From NCBI RefSeq assembly GCF_014635845.1, contig NZ_BMDP01000004.1, positions 62,001 through 126,000 of the forward strand: a stretch of 64,000 nt of DNA, given 5' to 3'. Numbering within the stretch: position 1 is the stretch's first letter; each line of letters begins with the position of its first letter. Position numbers and translations under genes: made by a program. Positions 50,967 to 60,279 of this stretch are shown here, piece by piece. Source of the stretch: Oxalicibacterium solurbis (lineage in GTDB: Bacteria > Pseudomonadota > Gammaproteobacteria > Burkholderiales > Burkholderiaceae_D). A model generated the notes under the pieces. It had not been told where the DNA came from and did not search any database. It worked only from the letters and a program-made list of their open reading frames with translations.

Positions 50967-51596
50967 ATGGACAAGAAAGCAAATCTGCGCGGCTTGTATC
51001 TGGTCACGCCCGACTGGGACGATACCCGCAAGCTGCTGGAAATTTCCGAACTGGCATTGAAGGGCGGCCATATCGCGCTGCTGCAGTATCGCCACAAGAC
51101 GGCAGACGAAGCGCAGCGTCGCGAACAGGCCGAATGCCTGCAAGCCTTGTGCCGCAGCTACCAGACGCCGTTCATCATCAACGACTATGTCGACCTGTGC
51201 CTCGCCCTCGATGCGGATGGCATCCACGTCGGCGGCACCGATGCAACGGTGGCCGAAGTGCGCAAGCAGGTTGGTGCGGACAAGATTGTCGGCGCATCCT
51301 GTTACGGCAGCCTGGAACGTGCGCAGGCGTCGGAAGCGGCTGGTGCCAGCTATGTCGCTTTCGGCGGTTTCTATCCGTCGCGCGTGAAGAAATATGAAGT
51401 CACGACCAAGCCGACCATCGTCAGCGACTGGAAAGCGCAAGGCAAGGTGCCGAGCGTTGTCATCGGCGGTATGACGAAAGACAACGCCGCGCCGCTGGTC
51501 GTCAACGGTGCAGATATGGTCGCTGCGATCAGCAGTGTGTATTTGGCCGGCGATCCGCAACGTGCGGTGCAGGAATTCAACGCACTGTTCGACTGA
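50967..51596 (+). CDS. thiE: Thiamine-phosphate synthase ThiE
   Basis: A 209-residue TIM-barrel enzyme that couples HMP-PP with thiazole phosphate to thiamine phosphate. Seen: LRGLYLVTPDWDDT, ALLQYRHKT, FIINDYVDLCLALDADGIHV, VGASCYGS and VVIGGMT. ATG 50967 lies about seven bases after AAGGAGA; a GTG six bases upstream is also in frame. It ends the thiC-thiS-thiG-thiE operon. ThiD is not present here. Confidence 0.94.
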   Translation: MDKKANLRGLYLVTPDWDDTRKLLEISELALKGGHIALLQYRHKTADEAQRREQAECLQALCRSYQTPFIINDYVDLCLALDADGIHVGGTDATVAEVRKQVGADKIVGASCYGSLERAQASEAAGASYVAFGGFYPSRVKKYEVTTKPTIVSDWKAQGKVPSVVIGGMTKDNAAPLVVNGADMVAAISSVYLAGDPQRAVQEFNALFD

Positions 51597-51634
51597 TTCT
51601 TGAGTGAGGCGTCGCCTGATGCGGTGCTGCAGGG

Positions 51635-51650
51635 AGTCGAATAATCGACT
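51635..51650. promoter_or_regulatory. Dyad AGTCGA-ATAA-TCGACT before the quinone oxidoreductase
   Basis: A perfect 6-bp inverted repeat with a 4-base spacer lies 43 bases before the oxidoreductase start, partly over a possible -10 TATTCT (51650-51655). Its place at a promoter suggests an operator for an unknown regulator. Confidence 0.35.
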
Positions 51651-51692
51651 ATTCTTGCCGCCTTCAAAGCAATAAAGACAAAGGATTTTTTC

Positions 51693-52673
51693 ATGCGTGC
51701 GATCGAGATTACCCAGCCGGGCGGACCGGAAGTGCTGCAACTGTGCGAGCGCCCGATGCCGGAAGCGAAAGCCGGCGAAGTGCTGATCAAGGTGCATGCA
51801 GCCGGCGTCAATCGCCCCGATGTGCTGCAGCGTACTGGCAACTATCCGGTGCCGAAAGGTGCGTCCGATCTGCCGGGTCTGGAAGTGGCCGGGCAAATTG
51901 TCGGCGGCGACTTGGCAGGCAGCGGCTTCAATCAGGGCGACATGGTTTGTGCACTGGTGCAAGGTGGCGGTTACGCCGAATACTGCACGGCACCGGCCGA
52001 ACAATGCCTGCCGATTCCGAAAGGGCTGGATGCAGTGGAAGCCGCATCGCTGCCGGAAACCTTCTTCACCGTCTGGAGCAACGTCTTTGATCGCTGCCAT
52101 CTGTCCGGCGACGAAACCTTTCTCGTACAGGGCGGTACCTCCGGCATCGGCGTGACGGCGATCCAGATTGCGGCGGCGATGGGACATCGCGTGTTCGCCA
52201 CCGCCGGCAGCGACGACAAGGCGCGTGCCTGCGAAGTGCTGGGTGCCGAGCGCGGCATCAATTACAAGACCGAAGACTTCGGCGAAGTCGTCAAGGCCGC
52301 CACCAATGGCAAGGGCGTTGACGTGATTCTCGACATGGTCGGCGGCGAATATACGGATCGCGAAATTCGTTGCCTGGCCGACGACGGCCGCCTGGTCTTC
52401 ATCGCACTGCTGGGTGGCAACAAGGCCAATATCAGTCTCGGCCAGGTGCTGCTGCGCCGGTTGACGATCACCGGTTCCACGCTGCGTCCGCGTCCGGTCG
52501 CGTTCAAGGCGGCGATTGCGCACCAGCTGCGCGCCAAGGTCTGGCCGCTGATCGCTGCCGGCAAGATCAAGCCGGTCGTGTATCAGACCTTCACGCTGGA
52601 AGAAGCGGCGCAAGCACATGTGCTGATGGAAAGCAGCACGCATATCGGCAAGATCGTGCTGAAAGTGGTTTGA
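51693..52673 (+). CDS. NAD(P)H-quinone oxidoreductase, PIG3/zeta-crystallin type
   Basis: A 326-residue zinc-free medium-chain dehydrogenase. The GroES-like N-terminal domain begins MRAIEITQPGGPEVLQLCER, and the Rossmann domain has VQGGTSGIGVTAIQIAAAMG. The PIG3 group reduces quinones and related carbonyls with NADPH. It is flanked by a promoter dyad and a strong terminator, so it is probably monocistronic. The physiological substrate is not known. Confidence 0.9.
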   Translation: MRAIEITQPGGPEVLQLCERPMPEAKAGEVLIKVHAAGVNRPDVLQRTGNYPVPKGASDLPGLEVAGQIVGGDLAGSGFNQGDMVCALVQGGGYAEYCTAPAEQCLPIPKGLDAVEAASLPETFFTVWSNVFDRCHLSGDETFLVQGGTSGIGVTAIQIAAAMGHRVFATAGSDDKARACEVLGAERGINYKTEDFGEVVKAATNGKGVDVILDMVGGEYTDREIRCLADDGRLVFIALLGGNKANISLGQVLLRRLTITGSTLRPRPVAFKAAIAHQLRAKVWPLIAAGKIKPVVYQTFTLEEAAQAHVLMESSTHIGKIVLKVV

Positions 52674-52686
52674 TGCGATTGCGTTG

Positions 52687-52719
52687 AATAAAAAACCCGG
52701 CATATGCCGGGGTTTTTTA
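52687..52719. terminator. Intrinsic terminator after the quinone oxidoreductase
   Basis: AAAAAACCCGGCA pairs with TGCCGGGGTTTTTT (52705-52718) with one extra G. It carries A and T runs on both sides and lies between convergent genes. Confidence 0.85.
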
Positions 52720-52822
52720 TGCGCATCACTTTGCGGTTATTGGAAGCGATCGAATCGTCAGGATCGAATTTTTACCGCGATCGGAGAAGGGATATGCCGA
52801 TTGGCGGCGGCGAAAGGCGGTT

Positions 52823-53788
52823 TCATTGCCCGGCGATTTGCTTCAGTTCGTTAGCCTGCTTGCCGGGTTTCGGGTTGTAGCGGACGAGGCGTTCGATCAA
52901 TATCGGGCCTTCTTCCAGCAGGAAATCATGAAACGCTTGCGCCACCGGTGGCAGGCGCTTGTTCCGGCGATGCACGACATACCAGTTCAGCATCACCGGG
53001 AATCCCACCACGTCCAGCACGGCCAGGCTGCCGGCCTGCAATTCCAGGCTGATCGTGTGTGCGGACAGGAAGCTGATGCCCATGCCGGCGATGACGGCCT
53101 GCTTGATGGTTTCCGTGCTGCGGATCTCCATCACGACGTTTTTCGGCATGTTGCCGGCCAATCCTTCTTCCATCGAGATCCACGTGTCCGAACCTTTTTC
53201 GCGGACGACGAAAGGCTCGTTCAGCAGCGCACTCAGCGGTATGTTTTTCTGCGATACCAGATGATGATCAGGGGCGGCAACGATCACGTACGGGTGCGGG
53301 GCGAATGCCTCGTTTTGCGTATCGATATCCAGCGGCGGACGTACCATGATCGCCAGATCGGTCAGATTGTTTGCCAATTGGTTCAGTAAACCTTCGCGAT
53401 TGTGTACCGACAGATTCAGCGTCACGCCCGGATGGCTGCGCGCGAATTCGACCAGCAGGCGTGGGAAAAAGTAGTCGCCCGCGCTGATCACGGCAACGTT
53501 CAACTTGCCGCCGGTGATTCCCTTGAATTGCGTCATCGCATCTTCGGCTTCCTGGAATTGCTGGATGATCGTGCGGCTGTAATGCAGCAATTCTGCGCCG
53601 CCGGGCGTCAGGTAGATTTTCTTGCCGAGTTGCTCGAACAAGGGCAGGCCGGCGTGTTCTTCCAGCTTTTTGACTTGCGTCGAGACGGCAGGCTGCGTCA
53701 GGTGCAGTTCTTCGGCGGCGCGCGAAAAGCTCAAATGGCGGGCAACGGTTTCAAAAACCTTTAATTGCCGCAGCGTTGCATTTTTCAT
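52823..53788 (-). CDS. LysR-family regulator (CbbR-like)
   Basis: A 321-residue regulator. The N-terminal region MKNATLRQLKVFETVARHLS and SRAAEELHLTQPAVSTQVKK resembles CbbR/RbcR-type activators, and the substrate-binding domain includes KLNVAVISAGDYFFPRLLVE. No carbon-fixation genes are in the window. An inverted repeat ATGATTA/TAATCAT (53823-53829, 53847-53853) just upstream may be its own operator. Target genes are unknown. Confidence 0.88.
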   Translation of the reverse strand: MKNATLRQLKVFETVARHLSFSRAAEELHLTQPAVSTQVKKLEEHAGLPLFEQLGKKIYLTPGGAELLHYSRTIIQQFQEAEDAMTQFKGITGGKLNVAVISAGDYFFPRLLVEFARSHPGVTLNLSVHNREGLLNQLANNLTDLAIMVRPPLDIDTQNEAFAPHPYVIVAAPDHHLVSQKNIPLSALLNEPFVVREKGSDTWISMEEGLAGNMPKNVVMEIRSTETIKQAVIAGMGISFLSAHTISLELQAGSLAVLDVVGFPVMLNWYVVHRRNKRLPPVAQAFHDFLLEEGPILIERLVRYNPKPGKQANELKQIAGQ

Positions 53789-54436
53789 ATTGCAGTCCAG
53801 CTATAAGTTCAAGGGAATTATTATGATTAATTACTTTAACTATGCCTAATCATTTTTTGTCCCTAAGATCAGCGAAATCACGAATAAACTTCGGGATTGG
53901 CAGTGAACCGGCATGTCGTGCGTCTGGCGCGCAAGGAGCTTTTGATCCGACGACCCGGTCACTACCATGATGGCGATATCGCGCATTTCCATAAATCAAC
54001 TTTTGGAGCATTGCGGGGGAATCGACATCGAGCATGGCGTCGCACACGGTTGCCTCATGATCTGGCGCAACGGTGATCGCGATGCGAAGTGCTGCACTGC
54101 GCATGTCAGCTGACCTGCTGGATATCGCGCCGCGTGTAGCATGCCGCTCATTTCATTTTTTGCTCAAACGCGAAGATGATTGGTTGTTTCCGGCAGTGTG
54201 CCGCTCTGCGGATCAAGTTGTGCAGGGTGCTGCAATGCGCAGATTTTCGAATCTTAACCGAGGTCAAGGCGTTCGGACGGCGCATCCCCGACAATCCCGG
54301 CACCGTTTAAATTCGAGTCGAGAATTGCTAGAATGGCTGTCTTTTTGCTGAGAATATCGACGGTTTTTGCGTGGATGAAATGCAAAAAATATCGTAGCGA
54401 ATCGCTGCTAAAAATTGGTTATCAATAAGGACGATC
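53789..54436. other. Gene-poor stretch between the LysR gene and sucC
   Basis: About 650 bases without a convincing gene. Small open frames exist on both strands (53850-54104 minus, 54073-54351 plus), but they have no recognisable family, no good ribosome-binding site and unusual composition. The LysR-type inverted repeat at 53823-53853 lies at the left end. A possible sucC -10 (TAGAAT near 54329) lies at the right end. The middle could be a decayed gene. Confidence 0.45.
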
Positions 54437-55603
54437 ATGAATATCCACGAGTATCAAGGGAAAGAAATCCTGCGCAAGTACGGTGTCACGACACCGAAAG
54501 GCTTTCCATGTTTCTCCGTAGACGAGGCTGTGCAGGCTGCTGAAAAACTGGGCGGCAAGGTATGGGTTGTCAAGGCGCAGATCCATGCAGGCGGTCGCGG
54601 TAAAGGAGGCGGTGTCAAGGTTGCGAAATCGCTGGACGAAGTTCGCAAATACGCAAACGACATTCTGGGCATGACGCTGGTGACGCACCAGACCGGTCCG
54701 GAAGGCCGTCTGGTCAAGCGTTTGCTGATCGAAGAAGGCGCGGATATCAAGAAAGAACTGTACGTGGGTATGGTCGTCGATCGTGGCAGCCAGCGCGTTG
54801 CGCTGATGGCGTCGAGCGAAGGCGGCATGGACATCGAGCACGTCGCAGAACACACGCCTGAAAAAATTCACAAGGTATTCATCGATCCGGTCAAAGGTCT
54901 GCTCGACAGCGAAGCCGACGACATCGCTCGCAAGATCGGTGTGCCTGAAGGTTCTATCGGCCAGGCTCGTGCATTCATGCAAGGCCTGTACAAGGCGTTC
55001 GACGAGTCCGACGCATCGCTGGCTGAAATCAACCCGCTGATCGTGACCGGCGACGACCGTATCGTTGCGCTGGACGCGAAATTCAACTTCGACTCCAACG
55101 CGATGTATCGTCATCCTGAAATCCAGGAAATGCGCGATCTGGACGAAGAAGACGCAGCTGAAATCGAAGCATCGAAATTCGACCTGACCTACATCTCGCT
55201 CGACGGCAACATCGGCTGCCTCGTCAACGGCGCTGGTCTGGCGATGGCAACCATGGACGTCATCAAGCTGTACGGCGGCGAACCAGCCAACTTCCTCGAC
55301 GTCGGCGGCGGTGCGACGACCGAGAAAGTGACCGAAGCATTCAAGATCATGTTGAAAAACCCGGACATCAAGGCGATTCTGGTCAACATCTTCGGCGGCA
55401 TCATGCGTTGCGACGTGATCGCAAACGGCGTGATCGCAGCGGCAAAGCAGGTTGATCTGCAGGTTCCTCTGGTCGTTCGCATGGCGGGCACCAACGAAGA
55501 GCTCGGCAAGAAAATTCTGGCTGAATCCGGCCTCCCGATCATCACGGCTAACAACATGGCTGAAGCGGCTGAGAAAGTCGTCAAAGCAGCACAGGGGAAA
55601 TAA
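54437..55603 (+). CDS. sucC: Succinyl-CoA synthetase beta subunit SucC
   Basis: The 388-residue TCA-cycle subunit has an N-terminal ATP-grasp domain ([33 protein letters not shown]) and a C-terminal CoA-ligase domain ([30 protein letters not shown]). With SucD it interconverts succinyl-CoA and succinate with ATP or GTP formation. It lies three bases before sucD. Confidence 0.97.
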   Translation: MNIHEYQGKEILRKYGVTTPKGFPCFSVDEAVQAAEKLGGKVWVVKAQIHAGGRGKGGGVKVAKSLDEVRKYANDILGMTLVTHQTGPEGRLVKRLLIEEGADIKKELYVGMVVDRGSQRVALMASSEGGMDIEHVAEHTPEKIHKVFIDPVKGLLDSEADDIARKIGVPEGSIGQARAFMQGLYKAFDESDASLAEINPLIVTGDDRIVALDAKFNFDSNAMYRHPEIQEMRDLDEEDAAEIEASKFDLTYISLDGNIGCLVNGAGLAMATMDVIKLYGGEPANFLDVGGGATTEKVTEAFKIMLKNPDIKAILVNIFGGIMRCDVIANGVIAAAKQVDLQVPLVVRMAGTNEELGKKILAESGLPIITANNMAEAAEKVVKAAQGK

Positions 55604-55606
55604 TCA

Positions 55607-56482
55607 ATGTCTATCCTGATCAACAAAGACACCAAGGTCATCACCCAAGGTATCACCGGCAAGACCGGTCAGTTTCACACCAAGATGTGCATCGAGTATG
55701 CGAACGGTAAGAACTGCTTCGTCGCCGGTGTGAACCCGAAAAAAGCGGGTGAATCGTTCGAAGGCGTGCCAATCTATGGCACGGTTGCTGAAGCGAAGGC
55801 CGAAACCGGCGCCACCGTTTCCGTCATCTACGTTCCGCCGCCATTCGCTGCCGCTGCAATCGACGAGGCTGTCGACGCAGGCGTCGATCTGGTGATCTGC
55901 ATTACCGAAGGCATTCCTGTGCGCGACATGATCCGTACCAAGCAGCGCATGGAAGGCAAGAAAACCCTGCTGCTCGGACCGAACTGCCCAGGCCTGATCA
56001 CTCCAGACGAAATCAAGATCGGCATCATGCCGGGTCATATCCACAAGAAAGGTCGCATCGGCGTCGTTTCGCGTTCGGGTACGTTGACCTATGAAGCCGC
56101 TGGTCAGCTGGCTGAATTCGGCCTCGGTCAATCGACCGTCGTCGGTATCGGCGGCGATCCGGTTTCGGGTCTGAAGCACGTCGACGTGCTGCGCATGTTC
56201 AATGATGATCCTGATACCGATGCCGTCATCATGGTCGGTGAAATCGGCGGTGATGCAGAGGAAACCTGTGCACGCTGGATCAAGGACAACATGAAGAAAC
56301 CGGTTGTCGGCTTCATCGCTGGCGTTACCGCGCCTCCGGGCAAGCGCATGGGCCACGCCGGTGCGATCATTTCCGGCGGTAAAGGTACGGCGCAAGAGAA
56401 GCTGGCAGTCATGGAAGCTTGCGGCATCAAAGTGACGAAGAATCCGTCCGAAATGGGCCGCCTGCTGAAGTCGGTTCTGTAA
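55607..56482 (+). CDS. sucD: Succinyl-CoA synthetase alpha subunit SucD
   Basis: The 291-residue CoA-binding subunit. The Rossmann start is [20 protein letters not shown]. The phosphorylated histidine lies in [18 protein letters not shown] near residue 246. GPNCPGLI is the family signature. It is followed by a strong hairpin terminator. Confidence 0.97.
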   Translation: MSILINKDTKVITQGITGKTGQFHTKMCIEYANGKNCFVAGVNPKKAGESFEGVPIYGTVAEAKAETGATVSVIYVPPPFAAAAIDEAVDAGVDLVICITEGIPVRDMIRTKQRMEGKKTLLLGPNCPGLITPDEIKIGIMPGHIHKKGRIGVVSRSGTLTYEAAGQLAEFGLGQSTVVGIGGDPVSGLKHVDVLRMFNDDPDTDAVIMVGEIGGDAEETCARWIKDNMKKPVVGFIAGVTAPPGKRMGHAGAIISGGKGTAQEKLAVMEACGIKVTKNPSEMGRLLKSVL

Positions 56483-56510
56483 GCAAGTACCTGCTCTGCA
56501 ATAGAGCGCA

Positions 56511-56548
56511 GCATCCGCGGAAGAAATGTTTCCGCGGATGCGGTTTTC
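56511..56548 (+). terminator. Intrinsic terminator after sucD
   Basis: The 12-base arms GCATCCGCGGAA (56511-56522) and TTCCGCGGATGC (56530-56541) form a perfect stem with a 7-base loop, followed by GGTTTTC. Confidence 0.8.
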
Positions 56549-56650
56549 ATTCATTGCCGATCGGCTGCATGCCTGAGTGCAACGGCTGCTTCCGATGGAC
56601 GCGACACCCTGCCGCGTTTATAATTTCGGCTCATTTATAGAAAGTCAAAA

Positions 56651-57418
56651 ATGTCACAACGTTGGGTCCGTTTCAGCCACGCCGGCAACACGCAATTTGG
56701 TACGCTCGAAGGCGACAATATCCAGGTGCACACCGGCGACATGTTCAACAATCCGGTCAAGACCGACACGGTGCTGAACATCAATGACGTCAAGGTGCTG
56801 ATGCCGGCCCAGCCGACCAAGATCATCGCGATGTGGAACAACTTCCACGCCCTCGCGAAAAAACTGAACCTGGCAGATCCGGCCGAGCCGCTGTATCTGA
56901 TCAAGGCACCGAATTCCTATCTGAATCCTGGCGAGACGATCGAGAAGCCGCCGACCGATGAAAAAATCGTGTTCGAAGGCGAGCTCGGCATCGTGATCGG
57001 CAAGACCGCAAAACGCGTGTCCGAGGCGGACGCGTTGAACCATGTGTTCGGCTACACGGTGGCAAACGATGTGACCGTCGCCGACATCCTGTTCCGCGAT
57101 TCCTCGTTCCCGCAGTGGGTGCGCGCAAAGGGCCTGGACACGTTCTGCCCGTTCGGCCCGGTCATTGCAACCGATCTCGATCCGACGATCCTGGTCGTTA
57201 AAACCATCCTCAACGGCGACGTTCGACAAGACTACCCGATCAGCGACATGCGCTTCTCGGTGCAACAACTGGTCAGTCTGATTTCCGCCGACATGACGCT
57301 GTACCCGGGCGACATCATCCTCTGCGGCACCTCTGTCGGTGTCGGCTCGATGAAGCCGAACAGCACGATTGAGGTCGAGATTGCCGGCATCGGCAAGCTC
57401 ACAAACAGTTTCAAATAA
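56651..57418 (+). CDS. Fumarylacetoacetate hydrolase-family protein
   Basis: A 255-residue FAH-fold enzyme. The metal-binding acid cluster is seen in IVFEGELGIVIGKTAKRVSE (the E-x-E motif) and ANDVTVADILFRD, and the family block GDIILCGTSVGVG lies near the C-terminus. Relatives include acylpyruvases, oxaloacetate decarboxylases and HpcE-type hydratase/isomerases. It begins a unit with the PanE-like gene 16 bases downstream. This context points to keto-acid or dicarboxylate metabolism, but the substrate is not determined. Confidence 0.85.
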   Translation: MSQRWVRFSHAGNTQFGTLEGDNIQVHTGDMFNNPVKTDTVLNINDVKVLMPAQPTKIIAMWNNFHALAKKLNLADPAEPLYLIKAPNSYLNPGETIEKPPTDEKIVFEGELGIVIGKTAKRVSEADALNHVFGYTVANDVTVADILFRDSSFPQWVRAKGLDTFCPFGPVIATDLDPTILVVKTILNGDVRQDYPISDMRFSVQQLVSLISADMTLYPGDIILCGTSVGVGSMKPNSTIEVEIAGIGKLTNSFK

Positions 57419-57434
57419 AACTGAGGTAATGAGT

Positions 57435-58445
57435 ATGAAAATTGCAGTTATCGGAGCCGGTGCAATCGGCGGATATGTTGCCGTGAAACTGGCATTGGCA
57501 GGCGACGATGTCACCTGTATCGTGCGTGGCGCCAATCTGGAAGCCATCAGCAAGAACGGTCTGAAACTGATCATGGATGACGGCACCGAACACGTCGCAT
57601 CCAACGTCAAGGCGACGAACGATTACGACAAGGCAGGCCAGCAGGACATGATCATCCTGGCGATGAAAGCACACCAGCTGGAAGCGATCGCCGACGACCT
57701 GCACAAGCTGATCGGCCCGGAAACCGTCATCGTCACGATGCAAAACGGTATCCCGTTCTGGTACTTCCACAAGCACGGCGGCAAGCTGGCCGGTACGCGC
57801 GTTTCCAGCGTCGATCCGACTGGCAAGATTACCGAGAAGATTCCTGCTGACCGTGTCATCGGTTGCGTCGTGTATCCGGCTTCGGAATTGATCGCTCCGG
57901 GCGTTATCAAGCACATCGAAGGCGACCGCTTCCCGGTGGGCGAGCTGGATGGCTCGATCAGCGAGCGTGTCACCCGCGTTTCCGAATGCTTCACGAAGGG
58001 CGGCTTCAAGGCGCCTGTGCTGGACAACATCCGTGCTGAAATGTGGTTGAAGCTGTGGGGTAACCTGACGTTCAACCCGATCAGCGCATTGTCGCATTCG
58101 ACATTGCAGGACATCTGCCAATTCCCGCTGACGCACGAACTGGCCGCTGCAATGATGACCGAGGCGAAAACGATCGCCAACAAGCTGGGCATCGAATTCC
58201 GCGTGCCGCTCGAGAAGCGTATCGCCGGCGCAGAAAAGGTCGGCAAGCACAAGACTTCGATGCTGCAGGACGTCGAAGCTGGTCGCGATCCGGAAATCGA
58301 CGCGCTGGTGGGTTCCGTTGTCGAACTCGGTCGTCTGACCGAAACGCCGACGCCGCATATCAACACCGTCTACTCGCTGGTCAAATTGCTGGCGAAGACG
58401 ATGGGCGAGGAAACCGGCCACGTCAAGATGCAGAAATGTGCCTGA
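57435..58445 (+). CDS. Ketopantoate reductase (PanE/ApbA) family protein; candidate oxalyl-CoA reductase
   Basis: A 336-residue NADPH-dependent reductase. The Rossmann motif is KIAVIGAGAIGGYVAVKLAL. The family active-site lysine region is AEMWLKLWGNLTFNP (K206, N210). It is longer than E. coli PanE (about 303). ATG 57435 lies eight bases after GAGG; ATG 57429 is also possible. It is far from panD and has no panB or panC nearby. It sits beside an FAH protein, the tct transporter and oxc. PanE2 of Methylobacterium extorquens reduces oxalyl-CoA to glyoxylate, so the same role is proposed here; that is inference. Confidence 0.85.
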   Translation: MKIAVIGAGAIGGYVAVKLALAGDDVTCIVRGANLEAISKNGLKLIMDDGTEHVASNVKATNDYDKAGQQDMIILAMKAHQLEAIADDLHKLIGPETVIVTMQNGIPFWYFHKHGGKLAGTRVSSVDPTGKITEKIPADRVIGCVVYPASELIAPGVIKHIEGDRFPVGELDGSISERVTRVSECFTKGGFKAPVLDNIRAEMWLKLWGNLTFNPISALSHSTLQDICQFPLTHELAAAMMTEAKTIANKLGIEFRVPLEKRIAGAEKVGKHKTSMLQDVEAGRDPEIDALVGSVVELGRLTETPTPHINTVYSLVKLLAKTMGEETGHVKMQKCA

Positions 58446-58463
58446 TAGGGTAAATCGCAGGTA

Positions 58464-58502
58464 AGAAACGCCCATGTCGATCTGATCGCATGGGCGTTTT
58501 TA
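58464..58502 (+). terminator. Intrinsic terminator after the PanE-like gene
   Basis: AAACGCCCATG (from 58466) and CATGGGCGTTT (from 58489) form an 11-bp stem with a 12-base loop, followed by TT and AATAT. Confidence 0.85.
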
Positions 58503-59163
58503 ATATGCGCGCTGACATGTCTGTCATCTGAGGGATTTTTGATTGCGTGAAGCCCGCGTAGCTTCATTGCTAATGGGGTGTAATTGACGCGCGAGAGTTC
58601 TATTTGTCTTGGCGGAGGGTTTTCTGACTGATTCTTAACCTGAATCAAGGAAACAGGGGCGCGCATCTCGCAAAATCCGCGGCTAATACGTATTAACACG
58701 TACTGGACGCAGAGCGCACAGTGTGTGAATATCGCCCACGGACAAGCATTATTTTTCCCACAGCTGTCCGCTAAGGTGGCACACTCTCGCAATTATTTGC
58801 GGTGGCCCCAAAAATACTAGGGAAAACTGAATTCGAGGTACTGTTGTTCAGATGTGCGTTCGATACGTCGAACAGACAGCTACCAGCAGGTTTGCAGATT
58901 GCGGAAAAAGGAGCCGCATGACGCAAGCCCATAATTTGAGAATGTTACATGGACATCGGGAATGCTCTCGAAGTCCAAAAACTTGATCCAGATCAAGAGA
59001 ATTTTCGAAAAAAAGACACACCATCATTTTCGAAAAATATAAAAAGTAACTGCAGGTTATGTTTCGGTGCATCGAAGTCGCACGATGCCAGTGCTCACGA
59101 GGCGCTCAATAAAAGCGGCAGAAGTAAAAAAGTATCAAAATTATTATTCACAGGAGACAGTAA
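58503..59163. other. Long regulatory region upstream of tctC
   Basis: About 660 bases with no convincing gene but several perfect palindromes: TAATACGTATTA (58684-58695), GTTCGA-TACG-TCGAAC (58858-58873), CTTGATC-CA-GATCAAG (58982-58997) and two direct copies of ATTTTCGAAAAA 25 bases apart (59001-59012, 59026-59037). A TATAAA at about 59038-59043 could serve as -10. The tctC gene has a CAGGAGACAG ribosome-binding site. Confidence 0.6.
58983..58996. promoter_or_regulatory. Consensus FNR-type box TTGATCCAGATCAA
   Basis: The sequence is an exact TTGAT-N4-ATCAA dyad, the consensus for Fnr/Anr-type regulators with an E..SR recognition helix. It is about 175 bases before tctC. If TATAAA at 59038 is the -10, the centre lies near -60, a usual class I activator position. 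The Fnr-like regulator encoded at 62620 is a natural candidate to bind it. Confidence 0.65.
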
Positions 59164-60186
59164 ATGATCAAGGAATTCATTTCTAAAGGCGGTATTGCAA
59201 AAGCAACTCTGGGTGCCTTTGCTGCTGCAGCTCTGACAGCAACCCCGGCATTTGCCGCATGGAAGCCAACCAAACCGGTTGAATTCGTCGTTCCAGCCGG
59301 TACCGGTGGTGGCGCTGACCAGATGGCACGTCTGATCCAGGGTGCGGTCATCAAAAACAAACTGATGGATCAGCCGCTGATCGTCGTCAACCGTTCCGGT
59401 GGCGCTGGCGCTGAAGGTTTCCTTGACGTGAAGAACTCGAAAGGCGATGCACACAAGATTGTCATCACCCTGTCGAACTTGTTCACCACGCCGATGGCAA
59501 CGGGTGTTCCGTTCAACTGGAAAGACATGACCCCGGTCGCCATGCTGGCACTGGATCAGTTCGTCCTGTGGACCAACGCTGAGAAGCCATACAAGTCCGC
59601 AAAAGATTACATCGATGCTGTGAAGGCTGCTGGCCCGAACAAATTCAAGATGGGCGGTACGGGTTCCAAGCAGGAAGATCAGATCATCACGGCTGGTCTG
59701 GAGAAAGCAACCGGCACTAAGTTCATCTACATTCCGTTCAAAGGCGGCGGCACGGTTGCTGTTCAGCTGGTCGGTAACCACATCGATTCTTCGGTGAACA
59801 ACCCGATCGAAGCAGTCTCGCAATGGCGTGCGGGCAAATTGAATGCGCTGTGCGTGTTCGATACCGAACGTATGCCATACAAGGCAAAGATCACCGAAAC
59901 CCAATCGTGGAACGACGTTCCTACCTGTAAAGAAGCCGGCATTCCGACCGACTACACGATGCTGCGTGGCATTTTCATGCCGCCAGGTGTAACGGCCGAC
60001 CAACTGGCTTTCTATGTCGATCTGTTCAAAAAAGTGCGTGAAACGCCGGAATGGAAAGATTACATGGAGAAAGGCGCGTTCAACACGTCTTTCAAAACTG
60101 GCGACGACTTCAAGGCCTGGCTCGAAAATGCAGAGAAGCAGCACGCAACTCTGATGGAAGAAGCCGGCTTCATGGCCAAGAAGTAA
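59164..60186 (+). CDS. tctC: Tripartite tricarboxylate transporter substrate-binding protein TctC
   Basis: A 340-residue periplasmic binding protein of the Bug/TctC family. The signal peptide ends near A31 (GAFAAAALTATPAFA). The mature start WKPTKPVEFVVPAGTGGGAD is the family mark, and the anion-binding loops follow. It captures a carboxylate and hands it to TctAB. Location next to oxc and the PanE-like gene suggests oxalate or another small dicarboxylate, which the sequence alone cannot decide. Confidence 0.93.
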   Translation: MIKEFISKGGIAKATLGAFAAAALTATPAFAAWKPTKPVEFVVPAGTGGGADQMARLIQGAVIKNKLMDQPLIVVNRSGGAGAEGFLDVKNSKGDAHKIVITLSNLFTTPMATGVPFNWKDMTPVAMLALDQFVLWTNAEKPYKSAKDYIDAVKAAGPNKFKMGGTGSKQEDQIITAGLEKATGTKFIYIPFKGGGTVAVQLVGNHIDSSVNNPIEAVSQWRAGKLNALCVFDTERMPYKAKITETQSWNDVPTCKEAGIPTDYTMLRGIFMPPGVTADQLAFYVDLFKKVRETPEWKDYMEKGAFNTSFKTGDDFKAWLENAEKQHATLMEEAGFMAKK

Positions 60187-60279
60187 TCATAGGGCGCAAT
60201 AGCTGATACTGCCCGCCGTACGCGGCGGCAGTATCAGTCCTCTGCCCGCACTCAAGTAAAAATTTCAGGAGCATTCCTC

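Noticed and set aside
50694-52703. Long minus-strand open frame across thiG, thiE and the quinone oxidoreductase
   Set aside because: It spans three recognised genes and their spacers and has no protein-like features.
53850-54351. Two small open frames (53850-54104 minus, 54073-54351 plus) as genes
   Set aside because: They overlap, lack good ribosome-binding sites and resemble no family; kept only as a gap note.
58949-59167. Short open frame just before tctC as a leader peptide
   Set aside because: It runs across the Fnr-type box and TTCGAA repeats and into the tctC start, with no ribosome-binding site; the DNA is better read as promoter.
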